From NCBI GenBank assembly GCA_043764095.1, contig JAYUKX010000020.1:1-64000 (forward strand): DNA of 64,000 nucleotides, given 5' to 3'. This DNA is from M3007 sp043764095. Its GTDB lineage: Bacteria; Bacteroidota; Bacteroidia; Chitinophagales; Saprospiraceae. Within the stretch, counting starts at the first letter, position 1, and each line of letters starts with the position of its first letter. The translations under genes and the position numbers were made by a program. This document shows positions 46,123 to 54,450 of this stretch, piece by piece. A model generated the notes under the pieces. It saw nothing but the letters and a program-made list of their open reading frames with translations, made no database searches and had not been told where the DNA came from.

Positions 46123-46950
46123 ATGGCAAATACAGCAAAGGCAACAGCCACCAAGACGACAAAAAAAGTAGAGAACACTATCGCTAAAAAAACGCAAAAA
46201 GTAGCAACTGCTGCTAAAAACGTAAATGAGCAAGTGAAAGAAACCGCAGAAGAATTTGTAACTGACGTAGTAAACGGTGGTAAAAAAATAAATACCATGG
46301 CTACTCAGGCCGTTAAAGAAACCGCAGAGAAAATTGATTTTACGGAGAGCGTAAACAAAATCAAAGCAACGGCTAAATCTGTAAACAATGAAATCAAAGC
46401 AACGGCTACCGAAGTAATGGAAGATGTAAAAGAAAATACCAAAGAAGTACGTACTGCTGCCGCTCAATTGGCAAAGAACGTAAATACTCAAATCAAAGCA
46501 ACGGCTACCGAAGTAATCGCCGACGCAAAAGATAATACCAAAGAATTGCGTGCTGCTGCTACTAAATTAGCAAAAAAAGTAAGCAAAGACTTGAAAGAAA
46601 ACGCAGCAGATATGATCGCTGATGCAAAAGAAAACACCAAAGAATTGCGCGCAACTGCCACTAAATTGGCAAAAGAAGCAATGGAAAGCATCAACGTAAC
46701 AGAGCGTTTGGCTGATTTGAAAAAAGCAGTTAAAAATACCAATAATTACGCTTTGGAAACTGCCGAAGAAATCATCGAAGGTGTAACAGTAAATGGAGAA
46801 AAATGGCAGCAAGTAACCGAAAAAGCGGTAAAAAGCGGTCTTAAATTGGCAGCCAAAAACCAAGAAATTATGTTCACTACCCTCGAGGCTGTTAAAGTGC
46901 AATTGGGTGGTAGCGCAAATCGATTCAAGAAATTGATCGGTAAGAAATAA
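46123..46950 (+). CDS. Amphipathic 11-mer repeat protein (LEA/apolipoprotein/phasin-like)
   Basis: 275 residues, almost wholly Ala/Lys/Glu/Thr helix with no signal peptide. Residues 91-123, 124-156 and 157-189 are three consecutive units of exactly 33 residues (IKATATEVxxDxKxNTKExR, then xAAxxLAKxV), that is, three 11-residue turns each. This periodicity is typical of apolipoproteins, perilipins, synucleins and LEA proteins that lie on lipid surfaces. The C-terminal part (about 205-275, ending ANRFKKLIGKK) is phasin-like. The cytoplasmic location, repeats and WS/DGAT neighbour suggest a coat for neutral-lipid droplets. An LEA-type desiccation protein is the main alternative. A strong terminator follows. 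Confidence 0.8.
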   Translation: MANTAKATATKTTKKVENTIAKKTQKVATAAKNVNEQVKETAEEFVTDVVNGGKKINTMATQAVKETAEKIDFTESVNKIKATAKSVNNEIKATATEVMEDVKENTKEVRTAAAQLAKNVNTQIKATATEVIADAKDNTKELRAAATKLAKKVSKDLKENAADMIADAKENTKELRATATKLAKEAMESINVTERLADLKKAVKNTNNYALETAEEIIEGVTVNGEKWQQVTEKAVKSGLKLAAKNQEIMFTTLEAVKVQLGGSANRFKKLIGKK

Positions 46951-46987
46951 GTAAGCGAGTAAATAGTAAATAGATAGAGTTTGGTAA

Positions 46988-47030
46988 CATGAGTCATTCC
47001 GCATTTTTGCAGAATGGCTCATGCTTTTTT
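46988..47030 (+). terminator. Intrinsic terminator after the 11-mer repeat protein
   Basis: Arms 46988-47002 and 47009-47023 pair over 15 bases with two G-U-tolerated differences (CATGAGTCATTCCGC against GCAGAATGGCTCATG), followed by CTTTTTTA. It sits between convergent genes and may serve both. Confidence 0.8.
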
Positions 47031-47044
47031 AGGAATCTCGTTCC

Positions 47045-47932
47045 TTACCCAAACGCTAACAAAACAATCCCCAACAAGATCAATCCCGAACCCATCAACC
47101 GCACTTTCATTTGTTCCTCCGCCAGTAATTTAGCCCCTAATAACACGCCTATTACAATACTAAACTCGCGAATGGGCGCCACAGCATGTACCGGCGCGCT
47201 TTTCATGGCATACAAAACCAGTATAAACGCCAGCGGACTTACGATACTGATGACCAATATTTTAAACCAATGCCCCAACCAAATCGCCTTTACCTCCGCA
47301 CGGTTTTTTAAGGCATGCGGCATCAGCAATAAAAGTCGCATCGGGTGCGCGGTGTATTCCACCAAAATAGGCGCAATGGCCAGCACTTTTACACAATACC
47401 CGTCGTAAATAGTATAACACGAAATGAGAAAACCCGTTGCTATACCGTAATAGATGCCCTTTGTTAAGCGGTCATCTCGTTGCGCTATCGGATCTTTTCC
47501 CAATATTTTTTTTATACTAAATCCGCCAATGACCATCGCGCCTACGCCTACGCAAAGCAGCCCAAATATATCTTGTAAACTAATTTTTTCGCCTAAAAAC
47601 AAAAACGCCCCAAATCCCGAAAATACAGGCCCCATGCCACGTGCCAACGGATACACCACCGATAAATCACCTTCCGAGTACCCTTTTTGTAATACCAAAA
47701 AATACGCAGTGTGTATGATCCCTGTAACAAACAAAGCGATGATATTTGTAGTACTCCAATCAAACCCATAACGCCATAAGTACAAAGCCGATGCAGGTAA
47801 TAATATCACCGACATCACAACGGCCAATAACCAAACAAAAAGCGGCCCTCCCGGAATGGTTTTGGATAGATAATTCCATCCGGCATGGATAAATGAAGAG
47901 AGCAGTACAAGTAATAGTATGGATATTGGCAT
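47045..47932 (-). CDS. EamA/DMT-superfamily transporter
   Basis: 295 residues with ten predicted transmembrane segments arranged as two EamA halves (the second begins near residue 150: GIYYGIATGFLISCYTIYDGY). Conserved EamA features include VVYPLARGMGPVFSGFGAFLFLGEKIS and the symmetrical VHAVAPIREFSIVIGVLLGAKLLAEEQ. Such proteins export amino acids, nucleotides or drugs, and the substrate cannot be predicted. On the minus strand a TACCTTCG box (47937-47944) ends only 4 bases before the ATG, so a nearly leaderless message is possible. Confidence 0.88.
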   Translation of the reverse strand: MPISILLLVLLSSFIHAGWNYLSKTIPGGPLFVWLLAVVMSVILLPASALYLWRYGFDWSTTNIIALFVTGIIHTAYFLVLQKGYSEGDLSVVYPLARGMGPVFSGFGAFLFLGEKISLQDIFGLLCVGVGAMVIGGFSIKKILGKDPIAQRDDRLTKGIYYGIATGFLISCYTIYDGYCVKVLAIAPILVEYTAHPMRLLLLMPHALKNRAEVKAIWLGHWFKILVISIVSPLAFILVLYAMKSAPVHAVAPIREFSIVIGVLLGAKLLAEEQMKVRLMGSGLILLGIVLLAFG

Positions 47933-47954
47933 GGCGCGAAGGTACGCAATGTAG

Positions 47955-50324
47955 TTACTTCACCGTCAGAACAACCTTCTTTAAATCGGCATCCTTACTC
48001 GAACTACCCGTCATAATCTCAAAATCACCGGATTCTACTACCCAGTTCATATTGTAATCCAACATCATTAGTTTTTCGGGTGTAATGATAAATGAAATGG
48101 TCTTGGATTCGCCCGGTTTTAGGTCAATTTTGGTAAAATCTTTCAATTCCTTTACTGGTCTGGTCACAGATGCGTACAGGTCGCGGACATAGCACTGTAC
48201 TACTGTTTTGCCCGCACGGCTGCCCGTGTTTTTAACGGTTACTGTTACCGTTACGGATTCGTTGTTGTTGATACTGTTTTTGGCCAAAACAGGCGCGCCA
48301 TATTCAAAACTGGTATAACTCATGCCTTCGCCAAAAACGAATAACGGACTTACATCGTCAAAAAGATAACCCCTGCGGGCAGTCGGCTTGTGGCTATAAT
48401 ATACAGGCAAATGTCCCACTGAACGCGGAAAAGTAATCGGTAAACGGCCACTGGGGTTATTATCGCCAAAAATAGTATTGGCAATAGCATCACCTGTTTC
48501 CTGACCGAGATACCAGCATTCAAAAATAGTAGGTATTTTTTGGTTAATGTTATTGATACTATATGGCCGTCCATTGAGCAGCACACAAATGGTCGGTTTG
48601 CCCAAAGTATGTATCGCATCGACCAATGAATCTTGTAGCCCTTGTAAATCCATCGTTGTTTGGTCGCCCAAATGCGATTCTGCCCAAGCTTCGCGGCTTT
48701 CACACTCATTTCCACCCAATGCTAAAATAACAATATCCGCTTGTTTGGCCACTTGTACGGCTTCCAATACCTTACGTCGGTCGGTTGCGCGGTCGGTAAG
48801 GCTTACCGGATCTTTATACCAAGAGCAAGGGTTAGTAATCCCGCAACCTTCGGCATATACCACCTTGGCTTTGTTGCCCACTTTGTTTTTAATTCCCTGC
48901 AAAACCGTGGTAAAATGGCGCGGTTGATCCGAATAGCCCCCCAAAAGGGTTTTATCGGCATTTGGTCCGATCACTGCAATCGTCTTGTATTTATCCGTGC
49001 TAATCGGTGCCAAATTACCTTGGTTTTTTAACAATACAATGGCTTCTTCGGCGGCTTTTAGCGCAACAGGTACGCTTTCGGGTGCGCCCACGGTGCGTTT
49101 TGCCTTTTCGGCATCGGCATAAGGATTTTCAAATAAACCTAGCGCAAATTTTTGGCGCAAAACACGTGCTACCGCCGTATCCAAAACGGCAATGGGCAAT
49201 TCGCTATTAGCAAAAATTTCCTTCAAATAAATATAGGTATCTGGATCGGGTGTTTCAACATCTACCCCAGTTAAGAGTGCTTTTTTAGCAGCATCTTTCA
49301 CGCTAGTGGCCACTCTATGGCGGCGATAAAGTTCAACAACCGCGTAATAATCGCTCACCACAGCACCTTGAAATCCCCATTCTTTTCTCAAAATATCTTG
49401 GAGTAACCAAGTCGAATTATGCGAAGGTACGCCGTCAATTTCGTTGTAAGAAGCCATCACATTCATCGCGTGGCCTTCTTGAATACATTTTTTAAATGGC
49501 GGTAAAAACTGCTCCATCACCAAGCGTTTTGGGGTAGGAGCGGGGCCAATATTGTTGCCACCTTCTGGTTGGCCGTGACCAGTCATGTGTTTCAATGTAG
49601 CCATAACATGCTCATTATCAATCTTTCCCGAACGGCCTTGAAAACCACGAACAGCGGCCAAACCTATTTCGCCTGCCAAATAAGGGTCTTCGCCATACGT
49701 TTCTTCGGTACGCCCCCAACGCGGGTCGCGGGTAATATCTACGACCGGTGCTAGCGCCAAATGGTTGCCACAAGAACGTGCTTCACGGGCAGCAATATCA
49801 AAGGCTTTTTCCACGAGTTCGGGGTTCCAGGTGGATGCAATACCAATCGCCTGCGGGAATGCAGTGGCATCGCGGGAAACATAGCCGTGGAGCGATTCTT
49901 CGTGCATAACTGCCGGAATGCCCAAACGTGTTTTTTCGCGCAAAAAACGTTGAACAGCGTTGGTGTATTCTACGGTGTTTTCGGGGGTACGACCTGGGAA
50001 GTTGCCATTTCCAGCAAATCCTTCTTTCGGGCGAGCAATCTGCCCGATACCATAAGGCATATACTTTGCAGCGGAATCGGGTAATAATGCGCCGGATTTA
50101 TCCATCATTTTACGGGTGGAATTCCATAGGCACTGCAACTGTGCTACTTTTTCGTCGAGGGTCATACGTGCAAGCAGGTCGCGTGTACGTGCTTCTACGG
50201 GCAAGGCCGGGTTTTTGTAGTTGGCCTGGGAAAGGTCTGAAACAGGTGTTTTTTGGGTGCTGCCGCAAGATTGGGCAAATAACCAAAATACAAAAAAAGC
50301 AAATAATAGTTGTGGTATTTTCAT
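47955..50324 (-). CDS. Glycoside hydrolase family 3 lipoprotein
   Basis: 789 residues. The signal peptide has lipobox FAQSC (Cys20). The GH3 N-terminal barrel contains RLGIPAVMHEESLHGY and DPRWGRTEETYGEDPYL, with nucleophile Asp in VVSDYYA near residue 325. The GH3 C-terminal domain has IAVIGPNADKTLLGGYSDQP and GNECESREAW, and a fibronectin type III-like domain ends the protein. Layout and length match beta-glucosidase/beta-xylosidase enzymes such as BglX. It releases terminal sugars from oligosaccharides in the periplasm. No SusCD pair or other glycosidase is adjacent, so it is not part of a visible polysaccharide utilisation locus. Confidence 0.92.
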   Translation of the reverse strand: MKIPQLLFAFFVFWLFAQSCGSTQKTPVSDLSQANYKNPALPVEARTRDLLARMTLDEKVAQLQCLWNSTRKMMDKSGALLPDSAAKYMPYGIGQIARPKEGFAGNGNFPGRTPENTVEYTNAVQRFLREKTRLGIPAVMHEESLHGYVSRDATAFPQAIGIASTWNPELVEKAFDIAAREARSCGNHLALAPVVDITRDPRWGRTEETYGEDPYLAGEIGLAAVRGFQGRSGKIDNEHVMATLKHMTGHGQPEGGNNIGPAPTPKRLVMEQFLPPFKKCIQEGHAMNVMASYNEIDGVPSHNSTWLLQDILRKEWGFQGAVVSDYYAVVELYRRHRVATSVKDAAKKALLTGVDVETPDPDTYIYLKEIFANSELPIAVLDTAVARVLRQKFALGLFENPYADAEKAKRTVGAPESVPVALKAAEEAIVLLKNQGNLAPISTDKYKTIAVIGPNADKTLLGGYSDQPRHFTTVLQGIKNKVGNKAKVVYAEGCGITNPCSWYKDPVSLTDRATDRRKVLEAVQVAKQADIVILALGGNECESREAWAESHLGDQTTMDLQGLQDSLVDAIHTLGKPTICVLLNGRPYSINNINQKIPTIFECWYLGQETGDAIANTIFGDNNPSGRLPITFPRSVGHLPVYYSHKPTARRGYLFDDVSPLFVFGEGMSYTSFEYGAPVLAKNSINNNESVTVTVTVKNTGSRAGKTVVQCYVRDLYASVTRPVKELKDFTKIDLKPGESKTISFIITPEKLMMLDYNMNWVVESGDFEIMTGSSSKDADLKKVVLTVK

Positions 50325-50517
50325 GTACTGATGCGATATTGTGAATATAAATTGTACTTTCGTAGAGGGTAAAAGTAGTGGGTTTTACTATTTTTTTTGA
50401 AAATTATTTTGGTGGTGGTGTGTTGGTTGGTGTGTATCGGAATATTTGCCAAAGAATATGATGCGGTTTATACCTATGCTTAAGAAAGAGGTGGATAAGT
50501 TAAAAGAGGTTGGATGA

Positions 50518-50548
50518 TTTGGTGTTTAAAAAAATATTCATATATTTG
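50518..50548 (+). promoter_or_regulatory. Consensus Bacteroidota promoter upstream of repeat copy B
   Basis: TTTG (50518-50521), 19 bases, TATATTTG (50541-50548): both boxes and spacing fit the consensus. Transcription would begin just before the FGSxGFV repeat and run on into the PP2C-like gene 150 bases later. The rest of 50325-50517 holds no gene I can see. Confidence 0.7.
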
Positions 50549-50562
50549 CGTCTAATTATTTG

Positions 50563-50657
50563 TTTTGGTATACTTCGGCTCTGTAGGTTTTGTACATGAA
50601 AATCCTACTGTGACCCATAAATCTATACACAAAACCTAACAACGCTCAGTATATATG
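50563..50657 (+). repeat. FGSxGFVxEN...SIHKT repeat, copy B
   Basis: The plus strand reads VLVYFGSVGFVHEN...SIHKT and then TAA at 50637-50639, matching copy A (28730-28820, minus strand) in DNA, peptide and stop position. CTAACAACGCTCAGTATATATG follows in parallel with copy A. An in-frame TAA about 21 bases upstream of the FGS codons limits any peptide to roughly 25 residues with no ATG, so it is either a remnant or a non-coding repeat. Confidence 0.65.
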
Positions 50658-50705
50658 GGGATAACCTGTCATTTGAGTGTATAATAACCAATCAGACAAT
50701 AATCA

Positions 50706-51455
50706 ATGACAAAATACGATATTACAATAATTGGCCAATTTCATACCAATCATAATGAAGACAGCTTGTTTTCAAGCGAAATAGGCAAAAATAAACGCTT
50801 GCTTGCGGTCATGGATGGCTGTTCGGCAGCAATAGAAAGCCATTTTTCATCCACATTGACTGCTAAATTGCTAAAAAGAATTGCAAAAGAAGAAGATTAT
50901 AAAGCATTTATACAGCAAAAAGAGAAAAATACAAATGAACTGCTGAAAGATGTATTGCGCCAACTTTTTAAGGATTTGGCAGAAATGAAAAGTAAAATTG
51001 GGCTGGAAAGAGAAGAACTTTTGAACACTTTAATTTTGGGAATACTCAATACGGCTGATAAAACAGCCGAAATAATCGTAATCGGAGATGGGCTAATTGC
51101 CTGTAACGGACAACTTTTTGAATATGACCAAGATAACAAACCAGATTATTTAGGTTATCATTTGAACGAAAATTTTGATGATTGGTTTTCGATGCAAACA
51201 CAAGTATTAAGCCTCAAAAATATTCAAGATTTAAGTATTTCTACGGATGGAATATTTACGTTTAAGCCGTTCAATAACCAAAAATACGAACCGATCAGTG
51301 AAGAAAAAATAATCGAAATGCTTTTGTTCGATACGACGAATAATCATAATCCGAATATGCTAAAAAATAAGATACTCGAACTGGAAGAAGAATATGGATT
51401 GAAACCAAGCGATGATTTAACTATAATTCGGGTAATAGACAATACGATCAATTAA
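50706..51455 (+). CDS. PP2C-like serine/threonine phosphatase
   Basis: 249 residues. PP2C motifs are recognisable in order: HNEDS (metal Asp19), AVMDGCSA (Asp37-Gly38), IVIGDGLIA, ISTDGIFTF and KPSDDLTIIRV. They indicate a metal-dependent phosphatase fold. The family's Arg near the N-terminus is not evident, so activity is likely but unproven. No signal peptide. No kinase gene is adjacent. The WG-repeat gene follows after 65 bases on the same strand, so the two may be linked. Confidence 0.78.
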   Translation: MTKYDITIIGQFHTNHNEDSLFSSEIGKNKRLLAVMDGCSAAIESHFSSTLTAKLLKRIAKEEDYKAFIQQKEKNTNELLKDVLRQLFKDLAEMKSKIGLEREELLNTLILGILNTADKTAEIIVIGDGLIACNGQLFEYDQDNKPDYLGYHLNENFDDWFSMQTQVLSLKNIQDLSISTDGIFTFKPFNNQKYEPISEEKIIEMLLFDTTNNHNPNMLKNKILELEEEYGLKPSDDLTIIRVIDNTIN

Positions 51456-51520
51456 CAAAAAATATACAATACGCAATTAGCGTTTGTCAAAATACTCCAT
51501 CATTCAAATCCAATTCAATT

Positions 51521-53419
51521 ATGCACTACAAATATATTTTAATTAGTATTTTCCTTTTAACTTTAATGGCTGCTCAAGGCCAGAAAAGCATTCATTTGTA
51601 CCCAATTGAAAAAAATAACCGCTTTGGCTACATCAATGAACGAGGAAAGGTAGTAATCAAGCCCCAATTCCGGAATGCTGGGGATTTTAATAACAATCTG
51701 GCACCTGCACGAGCAGAGGGATATTGGGGATATATCAATAAAAAAGGGGTATTTGTGATCCAGCCAGAGTACGATTTTGCGTTGCCTTTTGAGGATGGAT
51801 TAGCAGTGGTGGTAAAAGATAGTCTAGTATTCCAGATTGATACGAAGGGTATGATTCCAAAAGATTTAGCTCTTTCTACATTAAACAGCCCTGGAATTAA
51901 TCTTGATGGTGTGTATTTTCTGACACTTTTGGCTCAATATCAATCATCAAAAAATGGAAATGACATTATATGCCAAAATAATGCCTTTTCTGATCTTCTC
52001 GTAATGGAGAGATACGACAGCGATAAAGGCGAATTCCAGTATGGAGTGAAGGATGCAAAGGGTAATTTAATTGTCCCTTTTGGTAAATATGCTATGATTC
52101 ATCCATTTAAAAATGGCGTTGCAAAAGTTGAAATCAAAAATCAGCCAAAAACATACGAAAATCGGATTGGGTTCATAAATACCAAAGGAGATTTAAGGTT
52201 TGAATACCTGCCGTCTGAAAAACACGGCCCTTTAGAATCCGAATTTGTAGATAGCATCGCTATTGTTAAACTGTACAAATACTGGCGTAAAGAGCCCTAT
52301 TTTGACCGTTCTCCCTCATATTCCTATCCCGGATATATTCATCTTAATGGCAAAATTATATTGAATGATACAACAATCGAATCAGTGACTGCATTTAGCG
52401 AAGGACGGGCATTTGTTGAGCATAAGCCTAACCGGGAAATTTATTTAATTGACAGTTCAATGAATATCGTAAATCCAGCACCTTTTGGTAAAATATTGCT
52501 AAATGGAAAATTCAAGAACGGGTTAGCATTCGCGTCGCGGAATGGACGGACTTTTGGCCTAATTAATAAGTCAGGTAACTTTGTAGTGGAAGAAAAGTAT
52601 GAAGATATAGATTATATTGGCATCATTGACGACTATTTCTTTTTTAAAGCAAGAGTAGATCTCAAAGATTACACCACAATAGAACGTTACGGTGTAAGTG
52701 ATACGCGAGGAAAAATACTTGTTCAACCTTGTTTTGATTATTTTGATCTGCGGGGTTTTGTTAATGGCATACTTCGGGTTAATATTAATGGTAAAATGGC
52801 CTATATAAACAGGAATGGGCAAATTATCTGGCGATACACCCCAAGTGATATTGTTAGAAAACTGAATATTGATTATGCTTTACCTTATGGCTGTTATACC
52901 TCCAAAAAAAAGATTTCGGATCAACCAACTACAAGCGAGATGGCGTTTTTAAATGCCCTTGGTTGTGCTGCGGATACCTTTTCTATTAGAGTTGATTGTA
53001 GCAAATATGATACAATTGAAGGCAAATGGCTCGGATATCGTTTTTACGTGGTAAATCGGTCAAATAAAAAGGTGCAATTTGATACCTTCGGTATGGGCAT
53101 GGAGATGGGGTTGGAAGCCCTAGACGTACATGGCGTATGGCGAACCACTTTTATAGAAACGTTTGGCGATTGCATGAACGATACTTTCTGTATATTTCTT
53201 GAACCTAATCATTGTTGGACTTATACTGTTCCAGTTTTTGAAGGTCTATATAAAACTAAGTACAGGGTATTTGCAACTTATCGAAATCATAAAGGAAGTG
53301 ATGCAACAAACGACACGTACCTCAAGTTGGTCTCAAATGAATTTGAAGGTGGATTTAACCCCGCACAATTCTGGAGATCGGCACCATCGCCTTTTGAGAT
53401 GGGGTTTATGGGAAACTAG
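51521..53419 (+). CDS. Exported WG-repeat protein
   Basis: 632 residues with a signal peptide (MHYKYILISIFLLTLMAAQGQ). Residues about 30-450 contain WG-type repeats: RFGYINERGKVVIKPQF, WGYINKKGVFVIQPEY, RIGFINTKGDLRFEY, TFGLINKSGNFVVEEKY and MAYINRNGQIIWRY. These repeats form beta-rich ligand-binding surfaces of unknown specificity. Residues about 455-632 are a separate domain with cysteines (CAADTFSIRVDC, FGDCMNDTFC) and a beta-sandwich-like pattern I do not recognise. It is followed 21 bases later by the metallophosphoesterase gene. Confidence 0.85.
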   Translation: MHYKYILISIFLLTLMAAQGQKSIHLYPIEKNNRFGYINERGKVVIKPQFRNAGDFNNNLAPARAEGYWGYINKKGVFVIQPEYDFALPFEDGLAVVVKDSLVFQIDTKGMIPKDLALSTLNSPGINLDGVYFLTLLAQYQSSKNGNDIICQNNAFSDLLVMERYDSDKGEFQYGVKDAKGNLIVPFGKYAMIHPFKNGVAKVEIKNQPKTYENRIGFINTKGDLRFEYLPSEKHGPLESEFVDSIAIVKLYKYWRKEPYFDRSPSYSYPGYIHLNGKIILNDTTIESVTAFSEGRAFVEHKPNREIYLIDSSMNIVNPAPFGKILLNGKFKNGLAFASRNGRTFGLINKSGNFVVEEKYEDIDYIGIIDDYFFFKARVDLKDYTTIERYGVSDTRGKILVQPCFDYFDLRGFVNGILRVNINGKMAYINRNGQIIWRYTPSDIVRKLNIDYALPYGCYTSKKKISDQPTTSEMAFLNALGCAADTFSIRVDCSKYDTIEGKWLGYRFYVVNRSNKKVQFDTFGMGMEMGLEALDVHGVWRTTFIETFGDCMNDTFCIFLEPNHCWTYTVPVFEGLYKTKYRVFATYRNHKGSDATNDTYLKLVSNEFEGGFNPAQFWRSAPSPFEMGFMGN

Positions 53420-53440
53420 AAAAATTAACAAACACACACA

Positions 53441-54289
53441 ATGAATAGAAAACGATTTATCAAAAAAATACTACAATGCGGTGCCGCCGCCGCCTTTACC
53501 GGCCTGTATAGCTGGCAAATAGAGCCTTTTTGGCTCGAATTTGTACATCAAAAGATGGCAATCAAAAACCTGCCGAAAGACTTGGTGGGTAAAACCCTTA
53601 TGCAAATCAGTGATTTACACGTCGGTGATCGTTTTGATCGAAAATACCTCATGGACGCGCTCGACGAAGCCAAAAAGTACCAACCAGATATTGTGGTTTA
53701 TACCGGCGATTTCGTAAGTTACGAATCAGCAAAACAATTTAAGCAATTGGCTGAAGTGTTTGAACACGTTGTTGTTGGGCAGTTGGCCACAATCGGTATA
53801 TTGGGCAACCACGATTACGGCAAAAATTGGTCGGAAAGCAAAGTGGCCGACAAAATTGTGCAGATACTCACCGACCGTGGTATCACCATGTTGCGCAATG
53901 AAACCCAAGAAGTGCATGGACTATCCATTATTGGCTTAGATGATTATTGGGGTACGAATTTTAACCCTTACAAATTGCTAAAAGATATTGACCACTCCAA
54001 AGCCAATCTAGTACTTTGCCACAATCCCGATATGGCCGATGAACCCATTTGGGGCGATTACAGTAGTTGGATACTGTCGGGTCATACACATGGCGGACAG
54101 TGTAAGCCGCCGTTTTTAGACCCTCCTGTGTTGCCTGTAAAGAATAGAAATTATACCAGCGGGCAATTTGAACTGAGCGGAGGCCGTACATTGTATATCA
54201 ATCGGGCATTAGGACATACATGGCAGGTGAGGTTTAATGTAAGACCGGAAATAACGGTTTTTACACTTGGAGGTGAAATGGCGACTTAG
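53441..54289 (+). CDS. Membrane-associated metallophosphoesterase (YkuE/LpxH-like)
   Basis: 282 residues. The N-terminus MNRKRFIKKILQCGAAAAFTGLYSW has a basic stretch followed by a hydrophobic segment, which suggests a signal anchor. The calcineurin motifs are ISDLHVGD, YTGDFV, LGNHDYG, CHNPD and SGHTHGGQ, all intact. The SGHTHGGQ form is typical of the YkuE group, which acts on membrane lipids or other phosphoesters at the membrane surface; the exact substrate is unknown. It is probably the third gene of the PP2C/WG transcript. Confidence 0.88.
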   Translation: MNRKRFIKKILQCGAAAAFTGLYSWQIEPFWLEFVHQKMAIKNLPKDLVGKTLMQISDLHVGDRFDRKYLMDALDEAKKYQPDIVVYTGDFVSYESAKQFKQLAEVFEHVVVGQLATIGILGNHDYGKNWSESKVADKIVQILTDRGITMLRNETQEVHGLSIIGLDDYWGTNFNPYKLLKDIDHSKANLVLCHNPDMADEPIWGDYSSWILSGHTHGGQCKPPFLDPPVLPVKNRNYTSGQFELSGGRTLYINRALGHTWQVRFNVRPEITVFTLGGEMAT

Positions 54290-54356
54290 TACTGTTGAAT
54301 TAGATGCGCTTTTGGGTTGCAAAATAATATTTTTGGGGTTGTTTTACTATTATATG

Positions 54357-54442
54357 GATAAAATATAGATAAGATTTCGATAAAATACAGGTAACATTTG
54401 GATAAATGATAAATTTATCGGTACTTTGCAGATAATTTATCG
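54357..54442 (+). promoter_or_regulatory. Helically phased GATAA array and promoter ahead of fic
   Basis: GATAA units start at 54357, 54368 and 54379, exactly 11 bases apart, with a variant GGTAAC unit at 54390. GATAAAT follows at 54401 and the perfect 12-base palindrome GATAAATTTATC at 54408-54419. Another GATAATTTATC lies at 54431. TTTG (54397-54400) and GTACTTTG (54421-54428) have the spacing of -33 and -7 boxes, so the palindrome sits between the promoter elements. The ATG is at 54451. This is a likely operator, probably autoregulatory. Confidence 0.6.
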
Positions 54443-54450
54443 ATATTTTT

